Positions 36,034 to 44,537 of a stretch of DNA of 64,000 bases are shown piece after piece (position 1 is the stretch's first letter; every line of letters begins with the position of its first letter). This stretch comes from Fusobacterium massiliense. GTDB lineage: Bacteria; Fusobacteriota; Fusobacteriia; Fusobacteriales; Fusobacteriaceae. Made by a program: the position numbers and the translations under genes. The notes under the pieces were generated by a model that worked only from the letters and a program-made list of their open reading frames with translations, was not told where the DNA came from and did not search any database. The stretch is taken from NCBI RefSeq assembly GCF_900095705.1, contig NZ_LT608324.1:124001-188000 (forward strand), read 5' to 3'.

Positions 36034-37531
36034 TTTTTATTTTATTAATTAATCCATATTTTAATTTTAATAAATCAGAAGATAAATCTACCTTATAACT
36101 ATGTGGATTTTCCAATCTTTTTCTTTCAGGAGATATTTTTCCTAATGTATCAAAATAATAATTTTGTGATTTTTTTACATCTAAAAGTTCACTGTATAAA
36201 TTTTCAATTATATTTCCATTTTCTATGTAAATATTTGTAAGTTTTTTATATGAATAACTATCTTTTTTTAATAAACTACTTTTAAATTCATACTTTTCAT
36301 CTCTTATAGAAAATTCTTTATTAGCTGTTAATTTTTCTTTATCCTCATCATTTTTTACTAAAGTTATTAGGTCGGCATAAGCAAACCCTTCTTTATCAAA
36401 AATTCTGTACACTTCTTTAAATCCTGGATTTGAAATTTTTATAACATCTCCTGAAATTTTTATTAAAGGTTCTTCATCTAACTCAACTATCTTATAAACT
36501 CCTCCAAAACAAGGAAATGATTTGCTTACTGCTATTGCATCTCCCACTCCATACATATCTACACAAGCTCCTTGTTCTTTCAAAGACCTTATAAGTTTTT
36601 CATCTAAACCATTAGTTAAAGTTATTTTAGCTTTTGTAAAGCCTTCTTCATCTAATCTTTTACGGCATTTTTTTGATTGATATGCCAAGTCCCCTGAATC
36701 AAGTCTTATACCATATATTCCTTGATAGTTGTCATCTATGCCACATTCCTTAAAAGCTTTTATTGCATTTTCTATACCAATATTTATTGCATCATATGTA
36801 TCTATCAATAATATTAAACTATTATTTTTTCTTTCTCTTCTGTGTGTTATAAAAGTTTTAAAAGCAATTTTTTCAGCTTCTACACCTACCCCAAATGCTT
36901 GAATATATGAATGAGACATTGTTCCGTTCGAAGGAAGTCCATACTTATATTCAGTCATTAAATTTGAATGCCCAAAACATCCTCCAATTATAGCTGCTTT
37001 ATTTCCCTCAACAGCACTATCAAAACCATGAGCTCTTCTACTTCCAAATGCTAAAACCTTTATAGGTGCAGCTACTCTTGTTATCATAGAAGCTTTTGTA
37101 GCTATTGCCATATTCATATTCATTATATTTAATATGGGAGTTTCTAAAATTTTAGCTTGTATCAATGGAGCCTTAATAGTTATTATTGGTTCATTAGGAT
37201 AAACTATTTCTCCATCTCTTAATGCATATAAATCACCAGTGAATTTTAACTTTGATAAAAATTCTATTAAATGCTGTTCTTCTAAAATTTTAGAGAAATA
37301 TTTTTTCTTTTCTTCTTCCGGAGTATTATTTAAAATCTCTATTAAATGTATAACTTCCTGTATTCCTGAAACAACTGCAAAACCACCATCTTCCGTCTTT
37401 CTAAAAAACATATCAAAGACTGCAACTTTATTTTGCATATTTTCCATTAAAAAAATATCACTTTCTGTATATTGATATCTATCAGAGTTGATAACTCTGG
37501 CAAATTCTGTTAAAATTAATTCATTATTCAT
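36026..37531 (-). CDS. pncB: Nicotinate phosphoribosyltransferase
   Basis: About 501 residues; makes nicotinate mononucleotide from nicotinate and PRPP in NAD salvage. Family landmarks are FDMFFRK near residue 40, AFGSRRAHGFDSAVEGNKAA near 170, GTMSHSYIQAFG near 205 with the phosphorylated-His region, and YGIRLDSGDLAYQSKK near 275. A GTG nine bases upstream overlaps the ribosome site AAGGTGG, so the ATG at 37531 is chosen. First gene of the pncB-psd-NusGII-AI2E-THUMP operon. Confidence 0.95.
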   Translation of the reverse strand: MNNELILTEFARVINSDRYQYTESDIFLMENMQNKVAVFDMFFRKTEDGGFAVVSGIQEVIHLIEILNNTPEEEKKKYFSKILEEQHLIEFLSKLKFTGDLYALRDGEIVYPNEPIITIKAPLIQAKILETPILNIMNMNMAIATKASMITRVAAPIKVLAFGSRRAHGFDSAVEGNKAAIIGGCFGHSNLMTEYKYGLPSNGTMSHSYIQAFGVGVEAEKIAFKTFITHRRERKNNSLILLIDTYDAINIGIENAIKAFKECGIDDNYQGIYGIRLDSGDLAYQSKKCRKRLDEEGFTKAKITLTNGLDEKLIRSLKEQGACVDMYGVGDAIAVSKSFPCFGGVYKIVELDEEPLIKISGDVIKISNPGFKEVYRIFDKEGFAYADLITLVKNDEDKEKLTANKEFSIRDEKYEFKSSLLKKDSYSYKKLTNIYIENGNIIENLYSELLDVKKSQNYYFDTLGKISPERKRLENPHSYKVDLSSDLLKLKYGLINKIKNV

Positions 37532-37648
37532 AAGTTCCACCTTGAAAATTTATTTTATTAATTATACCACATTTTTTTGTTTTTCCAAATAATAATTTAA
37601 ATACGATAAGTGAACTTAATATATTAAAAAAATATAGAGGTGATTTTA

Positions 37649-38101
37649 ATGAGAACAGTTATTCAAAAAGTTAAATGTGCTAAAGTCAGTGTAGATAGTA
37701 AAATTATAGGAGAGATTAATCATGGTTTTCTTGTCTTATTGGGAATTACACACGATGATAGTGAAAAAGAAGTTAAATGGCTCGCAAACAAAATAAAGGA
37801 TTTAAGGATTTTTGAAGATGAAAATCAAAAGATGAATTTATCACTAGAAGATGTAAAAGGTGAAATATTAATTGTCTCACAATTTACTCTTTATGGTAAT
37901 TGTATAAAAGGTCGTCGTCCATCTTTTATCGATGCTGCTAGACCTGAGTATGCAAAAGAATTATATCTAAAATTTATAGATGAATTTAAAAATTTTGGAA
38001 TAAAAACAGAAGTTGGAGAATTTGGAGCTGATATGCAAGTTGAACTGCTAAATGATGGGCCAGTTACCATGATAATAGATACAAAAGATGCTAAAATTTA
38101 G
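37649..38101 (+). CDS. dtd: D-aminoacyl-tRNA deacylase
   Basis: About 150 residues; hydrolyses D-amino acids, and glycine mischarged on tRNA-Ala, from tRNA. The two active-site motifs are SQFTLYGN near residue 77 and NDGPVTMIID near 133 (the Gly-cisPro motif). A GTG at 37640 overlaps GAGGTG, the ribosome site, so the ATG at 37649 is the start. It is convergent with the DUF1904 gene. Confidence 0.95.
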   Translation: MRTVIQKVKCAKVSVDSKIIGEINHGFLVLLGITHDDSEKEVKWLANKIKDLRIFEDENQKMNLSLEDVKGEILIVSQFTLYGNCIKGRRPSFIDAARPEYAKELYLKFIDEFKNFGIKTEVGEFGADMQVELLNDGPVTMIIDTKDAKI

Positions 38102-38122
38102 TTTTATTCCTTTGATAAATAA

Positions 38123-38195
38123 AGTCTCCTGACAACCGTATGACTCTTCCGAGCTCACCGAAATGCTCTCCAGAGTAATACGGAGGTTGGAGACT
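38123..38195 (-). repeat. Diverged member of the palindromic element family (73 bp)
   Basis: AGTCTCCTGACAACCGTATG at the left and CCGTATT/CTCTGGAG-like sequence at the right match the family in reverse orientation with many compensating changes; TATACTTTCC lies at about 38213. A fragment of another half-element (CTCTTCGAACTAATACAGAC) follows at 38231-38263. Located between converging genes. Confidence 0.7.
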
Positions 38196-38281
38196 AATTT
38201 TCATATTAAATTTATACTTTCCTATAAAATAAACTCTTCGAACTAATACAGACATCAGGAGATATTATTTTATTTATACAT

Positions 38282-38614
38282 TTATGCAAAAAATTCTCCA
38301 TTATCACAATAATTTTCACCAGTCAATGTAAAAAATATAACACAGCAATCTTTATTGTTATTTACTTTTTTTATAAGTTCTGTTAAATACTTAGCAACCT
38401 CTTTTTTTATTTTTTCTTCCCTTGCAAACCAATATATTTCAACAAAAGTATAGCCTTCTACAATTTTTCCATCAAAAATATATTCAGTTTCTTGGTGCTC
38501 TATGGTCACCCAAGTTCTATCACAATTTATAATTTTAGATAAATTATCTACTATTTCTTTACTGTGTTCCACTATTATTTTTTTCTCAATTCCTCTTATT
38601 TTTAAATGTGGCAT
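38282..38614 (-). CDS. DUF1904 family protein
   Basis: A 110-residue protein with the tautomerase-like layout of DUF1904: PHLKIRGIEKKIIVEHS at the N terminus, FVEIYWFAREEKIKKEVAK in the middle and a CVIFF strand near the end. The N-terminal Pro2 would be the catalytic base if it is an active tautomerase; activity is not established. It lies 20 bp after the NhaC-type gene on the same strand. Confidence 0.8.
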   Translation of the reverse strand: MPHLKIRGIEKKIIVEHSKEIVDNLSKIINCDRTWVTIEHQETEYIFDGKIVEGYTFVEIYWFAREEKIKKEVAKYLTELIKKVNNNKDCCVIFFTLTGENYCDNGEFFA

Positions 38615-38634
38615 AATTCCTCCTAAACTATATT

Positions 38635-40014
38635 TTATTTTTTTGTTAAAGTCATTCCTGTAAATCCAAAAATTAATGTTAATATCAATGAAAGGTAACA
38701 GAAAAATGAAAATGGTAAGTAAGCTACTGTACTAACTCCTAAAACACTAGTTATAAAAACCCCACAAACTCCCCAAGGAACTAAAGGATTGATAACAGTT
38801 CCTGAATCTTCTAAGGTTCTTGATAAATTTTTAGAATGTAGTTGCAATTCATCATAGATAGGCTTAAAAGTTTTTCCTGAAAGTAAAATACTTAAGTATT
38901 GCTCTCCCACTATGTAATTTACTCCTAAAGCTGTAAAAGCTACACAAAAAGTCGCTCTTGATGGTGTTGTTAATAAATGAGCTATGCTTTCTAATAATGT
39001 AGGAATAATTCCTAAACCAAATAATAAACCTCCCAAGGCCAAAGCAAGTATTACTATTGTCAATGTAAAAAACATACTGTTTATTCCACCTCTATTTAGA
39101 AGACTTGCTATTGTTTGTGGTAAATCAGCCTTTGAAAATCCTGCAAATAAAAACCCAGCTATTTCTTCTAAACTATAAGAATTATTAATGAATGCTATTC
39201 CTAGTCCAACTATACTTGTATATATAATTGTTAATATTGCTGGAACTTTTAATATTGAAAATATTATTAATAAAATGAAAGGTATAAAAGATAAATTATT
39301 AACTAAACCTGTATTTAAAATATCATTCTTAAATTGTACAACACTTGATATATCTCCAACCTTATTCCAAGGAGAAAGTAAAGTAAATGCAAGAGCTGAT
39401 AATATAAAAGCTGGAACTGTTGTATACATCATATTTTTTATATGTTCAAATAAATCAACTCCGACTATACTTGCCGAAATACTTGTTGTATCTGATAAAG
39501 GAGACATTTTATCTCCAAAAAATGCTCCAGATACTATTGCTCCAGCAGTGATTGCAGGATTTAATCCAAAAGCATTAGACATTCCCATAAGAGCAACTCC
39601 TAAAGTTGCAACAGTAGTCAAGCTACTTCCAATAGCTATTCCAATAATTGCTGTTATTACAAAAGATGAAAGGTAAAACACCTTTGTTGAAATTATATCT
39701 AAACCATAAAAAATTAATGTTGGTATAGACCCTGCCATCATTAGTACTGTAACTAAAATTCCAATGAAAAAAAACAAAAATACAGCTCCCATACTTGTAC
39801 TAACAGATTGAATCATACTATTTTGTAATAATGAAAATTTAACTTTATTTATAGAACCATATAATAATAAAAATACAATAGTTATTAAAACTGGAATATG
39901 TGGTGTCATATTTGGAATTCCTATCATTGAGTATCCTAGTATTAGAAATACTATCAAAATTATAAGTATTGCTTCCATTTTCTTCGGTTTGTGATGTTGT
40001 ACTAAATCAAACAT
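38635..40014 (-). CDS. NhaC-family antiporter downstream of a Tyr-rich leader
   Basis: About 459 residues, 11-12 membrane spans, with the family signature GAFFGDKMSPLSDTTSISAS near residue 165 and the late GVNYIVGEQYLSI segment. GAGGGAGAG lies seven bases before the ATG at 40014; a longer frame to 40086 only runs through a decayed repeat. Upstream are two palindromic elements and, beyond a terminator, a 28-codon ORF with a YVYYY run. Some NhaC-family genes have been predicted as tyrosine transporters (yheL, T-box controlled in Firmicutes), which fits a Tyr-sensing leader. The substrate is not proven. Confidence 0.88.
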   Translation of the reverse strand: MFDLVQHHKPKKMEAILIILIVFLILGYSMIGIPNMTPHIPVLITIVFLLLYGSINKVKFSLLQNSMIQSVSTSMGAVFLFFFIGILVTVLMMAGSIPTLIFYGLDIISTKVFYLSSFVITAIIGIAIGSSLTTVATLGVALMGMSNAFGLNPAITAGAIVSGAFFGDKMSPLSDTTSISASIVGVDLFEHIKNMMYTTVPAFILSALAFTLLSPWNKVGDISSVVQFKNDILNTGLVNNLSFIPFILLIIFSILKVPAILTIIYTSIVGLGIAFINNSYSLEEIAGFLFAGFSKADLPQTIASLLNRGGINSMFFTLTIVILALALGGLLFGLGIIPTLLESIAHLLTTPSRATFCVAFTALGVNYIVGEQYLSILLSGKTFKPIYDELQLHSKNLSRTLEDSGTVINPLVPWGVCGVFITSVLGVSTVAYLPFSFFCYLSLILTLIFGFTGMTLTKK

Positions 40015-40043
40015 AAAAATCTCTCCCTCTAATTTTTTTATAA

Positions 40044-40119
40044 AGCCCATTAACAACCTTATGAGTTTTAAAAATTTAATAAACACAGTTTATTCAAACT
40101 AATATAGCCATTTGAGCCT
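40044..40119 (-). repeat. Decayed 76-bp palindromic element, copy J
   Basis: Exactly 76 bp, with AACCTTATGAGTT, CACAG and CAAACTAATA still recognisable in the reverse orientation, followed by a decayed flank TATACTTTTC near 40139. It shows the family includes old copies. Confidence 0.65.
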
Positions 40120-40168
40120 AATTTTTATTTTAAATTTTATACTTTTCTAACAAATAACAAATAAATAA

Positions 40169-40244
40169 AGTCTCTTGACAGCCGTATGAGTTCTACGAGC
40201 TCAATGAACACAGGCTCTTCCAACTAATACGGATGTCAGAGACT
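40169..40244 (-). repeat. 76-bp palindromic dispersed element, copy K
   Basis: Full-length reverse copy with the flank TATACTTTCC on its right at about 40263, directly next to the T-run of the leader terminator. It lies between the leader and the NhaC-type gene. Confidence 0.92.
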
Positions 40245-40280
40245 ATTTTTGCTATTTAATTTTATACTTTCCTAATAAAC

Positions 40281-40383
40281 AAAAAAGGCTTTTTACATAT
40301 TGTAAATGTAAAAAGCCTTAGGTACCTTATTATAAATTAGAGGCTCTTTACAAATACAAATAGAGCCACTAATTAATGACTCT
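40281..40383 (-). promoter_or_regulatory. Candidate tyrosine attenuator (terminator and antiterminator)
   Basis: On the minus strand a 14-bp perfect stem (40285-40298 with 40306-40319, seven-base loop) followed by six T is a strong terminator. Upstream, a stem of 12 pairs plus one mismatch forms between 40362-40374 and 40335-40347. Its 3' arm plus flanking bases (40341-40351, GTAAAGAGCCT) can alternatively pair 11 of 11 (one G-U) with the terminator 5' arm (40308-40318). AGAGTC immediately after the leader stop codon (40378-40383) can pair with GGCTCT (40362-40367), releasing the antiterminator strand. A ribosome at the stop codon would cover AGAGTC. No RNA-folding computation was possible. 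Confidence 0.6.
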
Positions 40384-40470
40384 CTAATTCTTATAATAAT
40401 ATACGTAACCAAAATGATTTTTATTTATATTTAGGTTTTTATTTAATTCTATTGATAGTAAGTTTAACAT
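40384..40470 (-). CDS. 28-residue Tyr-rich leader peptide
   Basis: ATG at 40468-40470 follows AAAGGAG and opens a 28-codon ORF. Its last ten residues are H-F-G-Y-V-Y-Y-Y-K-N, with Tyr at codons 22, 24, 25 and 26, immediately before TAG. A consensus promoter lies 36 bp upstream and attenuator-like RNA follows the stop. This is the arrangement of an amino-acid biosynthesis or transport leader peptide. A free-standing small protein is the alternative; the sequence has no membrane span. Confidence 0.65.
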   Translation of the reverse strand: MLNLLSIELNKNLNINKNHFGYVYYYKN

Positions 40471-40505
40471 TTTGATTACTCCTTTCTTATTAATTATGAT
40501 TTTGA

Positions 40506-40534
40506 ATTTTAACATAATATAAAGAGCTTGTCAA
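40506..40534 (-). promoter_or_regulatory. Consensus promoter of the leader ORF
   Basis: TTGACA (40529-40534), exactly 17 bases, TAAAAT (40506-40511) on the minus strand. Transcription would start near 40499 and reach the terminator at about 40281, giving a leader RNA near 220 bases. It is divergent from recJ. Confidence 0.8.
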
Positions 40535-40620
40535 GTAGTGAAATTTTATTTTTTTTACCCCCATTTTTAATAAAAATGATATAATGAATATTATAAAATA
40601 TTTTTTAGAAAGGAAAAAAT

Positions 40621-43179
40621 ATGAGAAAAGAAACTAAATGGATTTTAGAAAACGAAGTTAATTATGAATATGTTTTTAATAAAGAAAAAAATAAAAAATT
40701 AGATTACATAGTAAAAGAAATTTTAGAGAATAGAAATTTATCTCTTGAAGATGACTTTTCTTTTGATCCTTTTGATTTAAAAGATATTGATATTGCATAT
40801 GAAAGAATAATGAAAGCAATAGAAAAAAATGAAAAAATTTATATCTATGGAGACTACGATGTAGACGGGATAACTTCTGTTTCACTTCTATATTTATCTT
40901 TATCTGAACTAGGTGCAAATGTTAACTATTATATTCCATTGAGAGATGAAGGTTATGGTCTTAATAAAGAAGCTATACAAACATTAAAAAACGATGGAGC
41001 TAATCTCGTTATAAGTGTTGACTGTGGTATAAACTCCGCAGAAGAAATTGACTTAGCTAATGAATTAGAATTAGATTTTATTATAACAGATCATCATGAA
41101 ATAACAGGGAATTTACCAAAAGCTATGGCAGTTATCAACCCTAAAAGAAATGAGAATATATACTCTTTCAAATATTTAGCAGGTGTTGGAACAGCTTTTA
41201 TGCTTGTTTATGCTATTTATAAAAAACAAAATAAAATGAATGATTTAAACAAATATCTAGATATCGTAGCTATTGGAACTGTTGCAGATATAGTCCCTTT
41301 AGTTTCTGACAACAGAAAATTTGTAAGAAGAGGTTTAAAAGTTTTAAAAAATACAAGATGGATAGGAATAAAGCAACTTATTAGAAAAATTTTCCCTGAT
41401 GATTGGGATAGTAGAGAATATTTTGCTTACGATATAGGTTATATAATTGCCCCTATTTTTAATGCTGCTGGTCGTTTAGAAGATGCAAAACAAGCCGTTT
41501 CTTTGTTTGTTGAAGAAGATGGCTTTAAATGCTTACAAATTATAGATAAACTTTTGGAAAATAACAATTCAAGAAAAGAGATACAAAAAAGAATATTTGA
41601 AACATCTTTAGTTGAAATTGAAAAAAAACAACTATACAATAGAAAATTAATTTTAGTGGCTAATAAAAATTTCCATCATGGTGTTATAGGTATAGTTGCA
41701 TCTAAAATTTTAGATAAATACTATAAGCCTAGTATTATCATGGAAATAAAAGAAAATGAAGGAATAGCAACTGCCTCTTGCAGAAGTATTGATGGTATAA
41801 ATATAGTAGAATGTTTAAATTCTGTTAGTGATATTTTAGTAAAATACGGTGGTCATTCAGGAGCTGCAGGTTTTACAATAAATATTGAAAATATTGATGA
41901 ATTTTATGATAGGGTAGAAAAATATATAGACGAGCACTATGACACTGAAGTTTTTAAAAAAAATATAAAAATAGAATCAATTTTAGAGCCTTACAAAGTA
42001 AATTATAATTTTTTAAAAGAGTTAGAATTACTTGAACCATACGGAGCTAAAAATCATACTCCTATTTTTATTTTTAAAAATTGTAGATTTGAAAATCTAA
42101 GATTTACTAGAAATAGTACAGAACATCTTATGATGGATATTATGAAAGATGGATACTATTTCAAAAATTGTATTTTTTTTGGTGGTGGGGATTACTATGA
42201 TTTGGTAGCTGAATCAAAAAGTATTGATATAGCTTTTAAATTAAAATTAGAAACTTTTAAAGATAGATATATGTGTAAGTTACAACTTGAAGATATTAAA
42301 AATTCAGAAAATAATTCAGATATTTTTGATAGCATTCTAAAATTAGAAGGTAAAGATATTACTTTTCCAATAGAAACAGTTGTCTATCCTAAGAGAATGG
42401 ATATTGAAAATCCCATATCTTTAAGTTTTAACGATTATGGGGTAGCTTTAACTAAAGATAGAGTTATTTTTGAAAATATTGACTCTAATCTTTCTAAAAT
42501 TTTAGTAACACTAAAAAGGGATTTCAATTATGATTTTTCAGTAGAGATAAAAGAAAGATATATAAAAAAAGAAAATATAAACTTACATATTGTAATAAAC
42601 AAAAAGGAAGCTGAACTGAAAAGTTTTCCAATAAAAGACAATCAAATTTTTATGGAAATTAAAAATATGTTAATAGGAAATTTTTCGTATAACTCTATTC
42701 AGAAAAAAATACTTTCTTCTATTTTTAAAGAGAAAAATCCTACTCTTGCTATAATGGAAAAAGGAAGAGGAATAGAAACTATTATAAATACAATAAAATT
42801 TTTCTATGAATACAAAAATTTAACTATAAGTATAAATGACGCTTCTAAAAAAGCTAATTTCTATATCTTTACTTTAAATTTTAATCACGATACAATTTTA
42901 GAAGATTTTCTTAAAAGTCTTGAAAAAATTGAAAATAAAAATAATATCTTAATTATTTCAAACAGAGATTTTAATATCAATAATTTTATAAAAATTGAGG
43001 ATACTTACTCTGTTCCAAAAAATGTTGAGTATATAGATTATAAAGAAATTAAAAAATTAAAAGATTTTGATAACTTATATTACCCATTCTTATCAAATGA
43101 AAAGAAAGAAATTTTATTAAAAAAAGTAGAAGAAAATGAAAAAATATATTCAACAAAAGAAATAGTTGTTCATTTCTAA
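40621..43179 (+). CDS. recJ: Single-stranded-DNA-specific exonuclease RecJ, long form
   Basis: An 852-residue 5'-3' ssDNA exonuclease. The DHH domain has YGDYDVDGITS near residue 80, DCGINSAEEI, ITDHHEITG near 160 and NAAGRLEDAKQAV near 285. DHHA1 has RKLILVANKNFHHGVIGIVA near 345 and GGHSGAAGF near 415; an OB-like part follows. Typical RecJ is about 570 residues, so the last roughly 280 residues are an extra domain. That part is Lys/Asn-rich, with no motif recognised. Start follows GAAAGG. Confidence 0.93.
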   Translation: MRKETKWILENEVNYEYVFNKEKNKKLDYIVKEILENRNLSLEDDFSFDPFDLKDIDIAYERIMKAIEKNEKIYIYGDYDVDGITSVSLLYLSLSELGANVNYYIPLRDEGYGLNKEAIQTLKNDGANLVISVDCGINSAEEIDLANELELDFIITDHHEITGNLPKAMAVINPKRNENIYSFKYLAGVGTAFMLVYAIYKKQNKMNDLNKYLDIVAIGTVADIVPLVSDNRKFVRRGLKVLKNTRWIGIKQLIRKIFPDDWDSREYFAYDIGYIIAPIFNAAGRLEDAKQAVSLFVEEDGFKCLQIIDKLLENNNSRKEIQKRIFETSLVEIEKKQLYNRKLILVANKNFHHGVIGIVASKILDKYYKPSIIMEIKENEGIATASCRSIDGINIVECLNSVSDILVKYGGHSGAAGFTINIENIDEFYDRVEKYIDEHYDTEVFKKNIKIESILEPYKVNYNFLKELELLEPYGAKNHTPIFIFKNCRFENLRFTRNSTEHLMMDIMKDGYYFKNCIFFGGGDYYDLVAESKSIDIAFKLKLETFKDRYMCKLQLEDIKNSENNSDIFDSILKLEGKDITFPIETVVYPKRMDIENPISLSFNDYGVALTKDRVIFENIDSNLSKILVTLKRDFNYDFSVEIKERYIKKENINLHIVINKKEAELKSFPIKDNQIFMEIKNMLIGNFSYNSIQKKILSSIFKEKNPTLAIMEKGRGIETIINTIKFFYEYKNLTISINDASKKANFYIFTLNFNHDTILEDFLKSLEKIENKNNILIISNRDFNINNFIKIEDTYSVPKNVEYIDYKEIKKLKDFDNLYYPFLSNEKKEILLKKVEENEKIYSTKEIVVHF

Positions 43180-43236
43180 ATGATTGAAAATAATATTTTT
43201 TTGGTTTATAATGCAATTAAAGTAGGCTATTTGTCA

Positions 43237-43280
43237 AATAGTGTTGATGAACTATTAAAAGTTCTGATACACTATTTTTT
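43237..43280 (+). terminator. Terminator of recJ
   Basis: AATAGTGT-GAACT pairs with AGTTC-ACACTATT with a symmetric TGAT/TGAT internal loop, followed by TTTT. The inverted flank of repeat L follows directly. Confidence 0.85.
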
Positions 43281-43315
43281 CATTTATAAGGGAAGTATAA
43301 AAATAAATAAAAAAT

Positions 43316-43391
43316 AGTCTCTGACGTCCGTATTAGTTCGAAGAGCCTGTGTTCATTGAGCTCGTAGAACTCATACGGCTGTCAAGTGACT
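43316..43391 (+). repeat. 76-bp palindromic dispersed element, copy L
   Basis: Full-length forward copy with right end AAGTGACT. The flank is on the left (GGGAAGTATAAA near 43290), next to the recJ terminator, giving terminator-flank-core order in the recJ transcript. Confidence 0.92.
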
Positions 43392-43395
43392 TTAT

Positions 43396-44193
43396 TTATT
43401 TATCATATCTATACATTCCTAAACGATTATTCATAATCCAAAAAAGTGGAATAAATATTTTTTTTGATAGGGGCAAAATTTTTGCCATTTTTTCTGTAAA
43501 ATTAATAAGTCCTATTTGTTTTAATTTAGGTTCTAATTTTACAACTTCACTACCGTCTTTTACACCCCATTTAAATACAGCATTATTCATTTTCTTTAGA
43601 GCATCGTGTTTTGAACTCATTTTTACAGTTCCTTTATAAAGTAAATCTAAATGTAACTCAAATTTATTAAAGCTATTAACTAAATTTTCTAAAATTTTCT
43701 TTACTTCACTTTCATCAAAATACATAAAAACTCCTTCAGAAATTATAAGCAACTCTTTGCCGTTAGTTACAACTTCTTTGGTCCAATCAGATTCAAAAAC
43801 TGACTTTGAAATATTTTTTACTCTATCATTTTCTTTAAAAAAATTTTTTCTTACTTCTATTACTTCTGGCAAATCAAGATTATACCAAATTATTTTTCCA
43901 TTATCTACTCTTTCAAATCTGGTATCAAGTCCACAACCTATTGAAATTATTACACAATCTTGATATTTGGCTATAAACTTCTTTACTTCTTTATCCATTA
44001 TATATGCTCTTGCTAATACTCCATAATAACTAGCCCAAGCAGTATCAAATTTTTTAAAATCATAATCTAATTGTGAAACAATTTCAAAAGATTTTTTATC
44101 TTGTAAAATAGATTTTGTACTTTCATAATCTTTAGCCCTTACATTTAATGTTATAAGCAATGTTTCTGCTACACCATCTAATTTAATTTTCAT
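43396..44193 (-). CDS. LCM/TcmP-type SAM-dependent methyltransferase
   Basis: A 265-residue enzyme of the leucine carboxyl methyltransferase-like (PPM1/TcmP) superfamily. SAM-binding motif I is CVIISIGCGLDTRFERV near residue 85, followed by WYNLDLPEVIEVRK near 110 and ISEGVFMYFDESEVKKIL near 160. Members O-methylate small molecules or carboxyl groups; the substrate here is unknown. It has no obvious operon partner. Confidence 0.82.
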   Translation of the reverse strand: MKIKLDGVAETLLITLNVRAKDYESTKSILQDKKSFEIVSQLDYDFKKFDTAWASYYGVLARAYIMDKEVKKFIAKYQDCVIISIGCGLDTRFERVDNGKIIWYNLDLPEVIEVRKNFFKENDRVKNISKSVFESDWTKEVVTNGKELLIISEGVFMYFDESEVKKILENLVNSFNKFELHLDLLYKGTVKMSSKHDALKKMNNAVFKWGVKDGSEVVKLEPKLKQIGLINFTEKMAKILPLSKKIFIPLFWIMNNRLGMYRYDK

Positions 44194-44348
44194 AAAAAGC
44201 CTCCTTCGTGATTAGATAATAAATATAATTAATTTTATTATACTCTTCATAAATGAAACTTTCAATATTTTTTACTAGCTAAATTTCTTTAAATCAAAAT
44301 ATTTGTATATATAATTTTTATAGAAAAGTCTAAATTTAAATACTTATT

Positions 44349-44413
44349 AGTCTCTGACGTCCGTATTAGTTCGAAGAGCCTGTGTTCATTGAGCTCGTAG
44401 AACTCAAGAGACT
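44349..44413 (+). repeat. Palindromic element copy M with an 11-bp deletion
   Basis: This forward copy matches the consensus except that ATACGGCTGTC is missing between GAACTC and AAGAGACT, leaving 65 bp. The deletion removes the partner of the CCGTAT arm. TATACTTTCC and the hutG terminator follow. Confidence 0.92.
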
Positions 44414-44458
44414 AATTTTCATTATTCACTTTTATACTTTCCTATAGAATAAACAAAA

Positions 44459-44532
44459 AATCCCTGACAAACGTACAAAATTTCCTGTTTTTAGTAAATA
44501 CAGGTTTCAAAGTAATACGAATGTCAGGGATT
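44459..44532 (-). terminator. Terminator of hutG (74-bp hairpin)
   Basis: AATCCCTGACA at the left pairs with TGTCAGGGATT at the right with additional internal pairing (CGTA/TACG and CCTGT/ACAGG), followed by T-rich sequence on the minus strand. It resembles the deoD terminator and is a distant relative of the 76-bp elements. Confidence 0.75.
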
Positions 44533-44537
44533 ATTTT

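Noticed and set aside
40015-40086. Longer N terminus for the second NhaC protein
   Set aside because: The extra 24 codons run through a decayed palindromic element; a strong ribosome site precedes the ATG at 40014.
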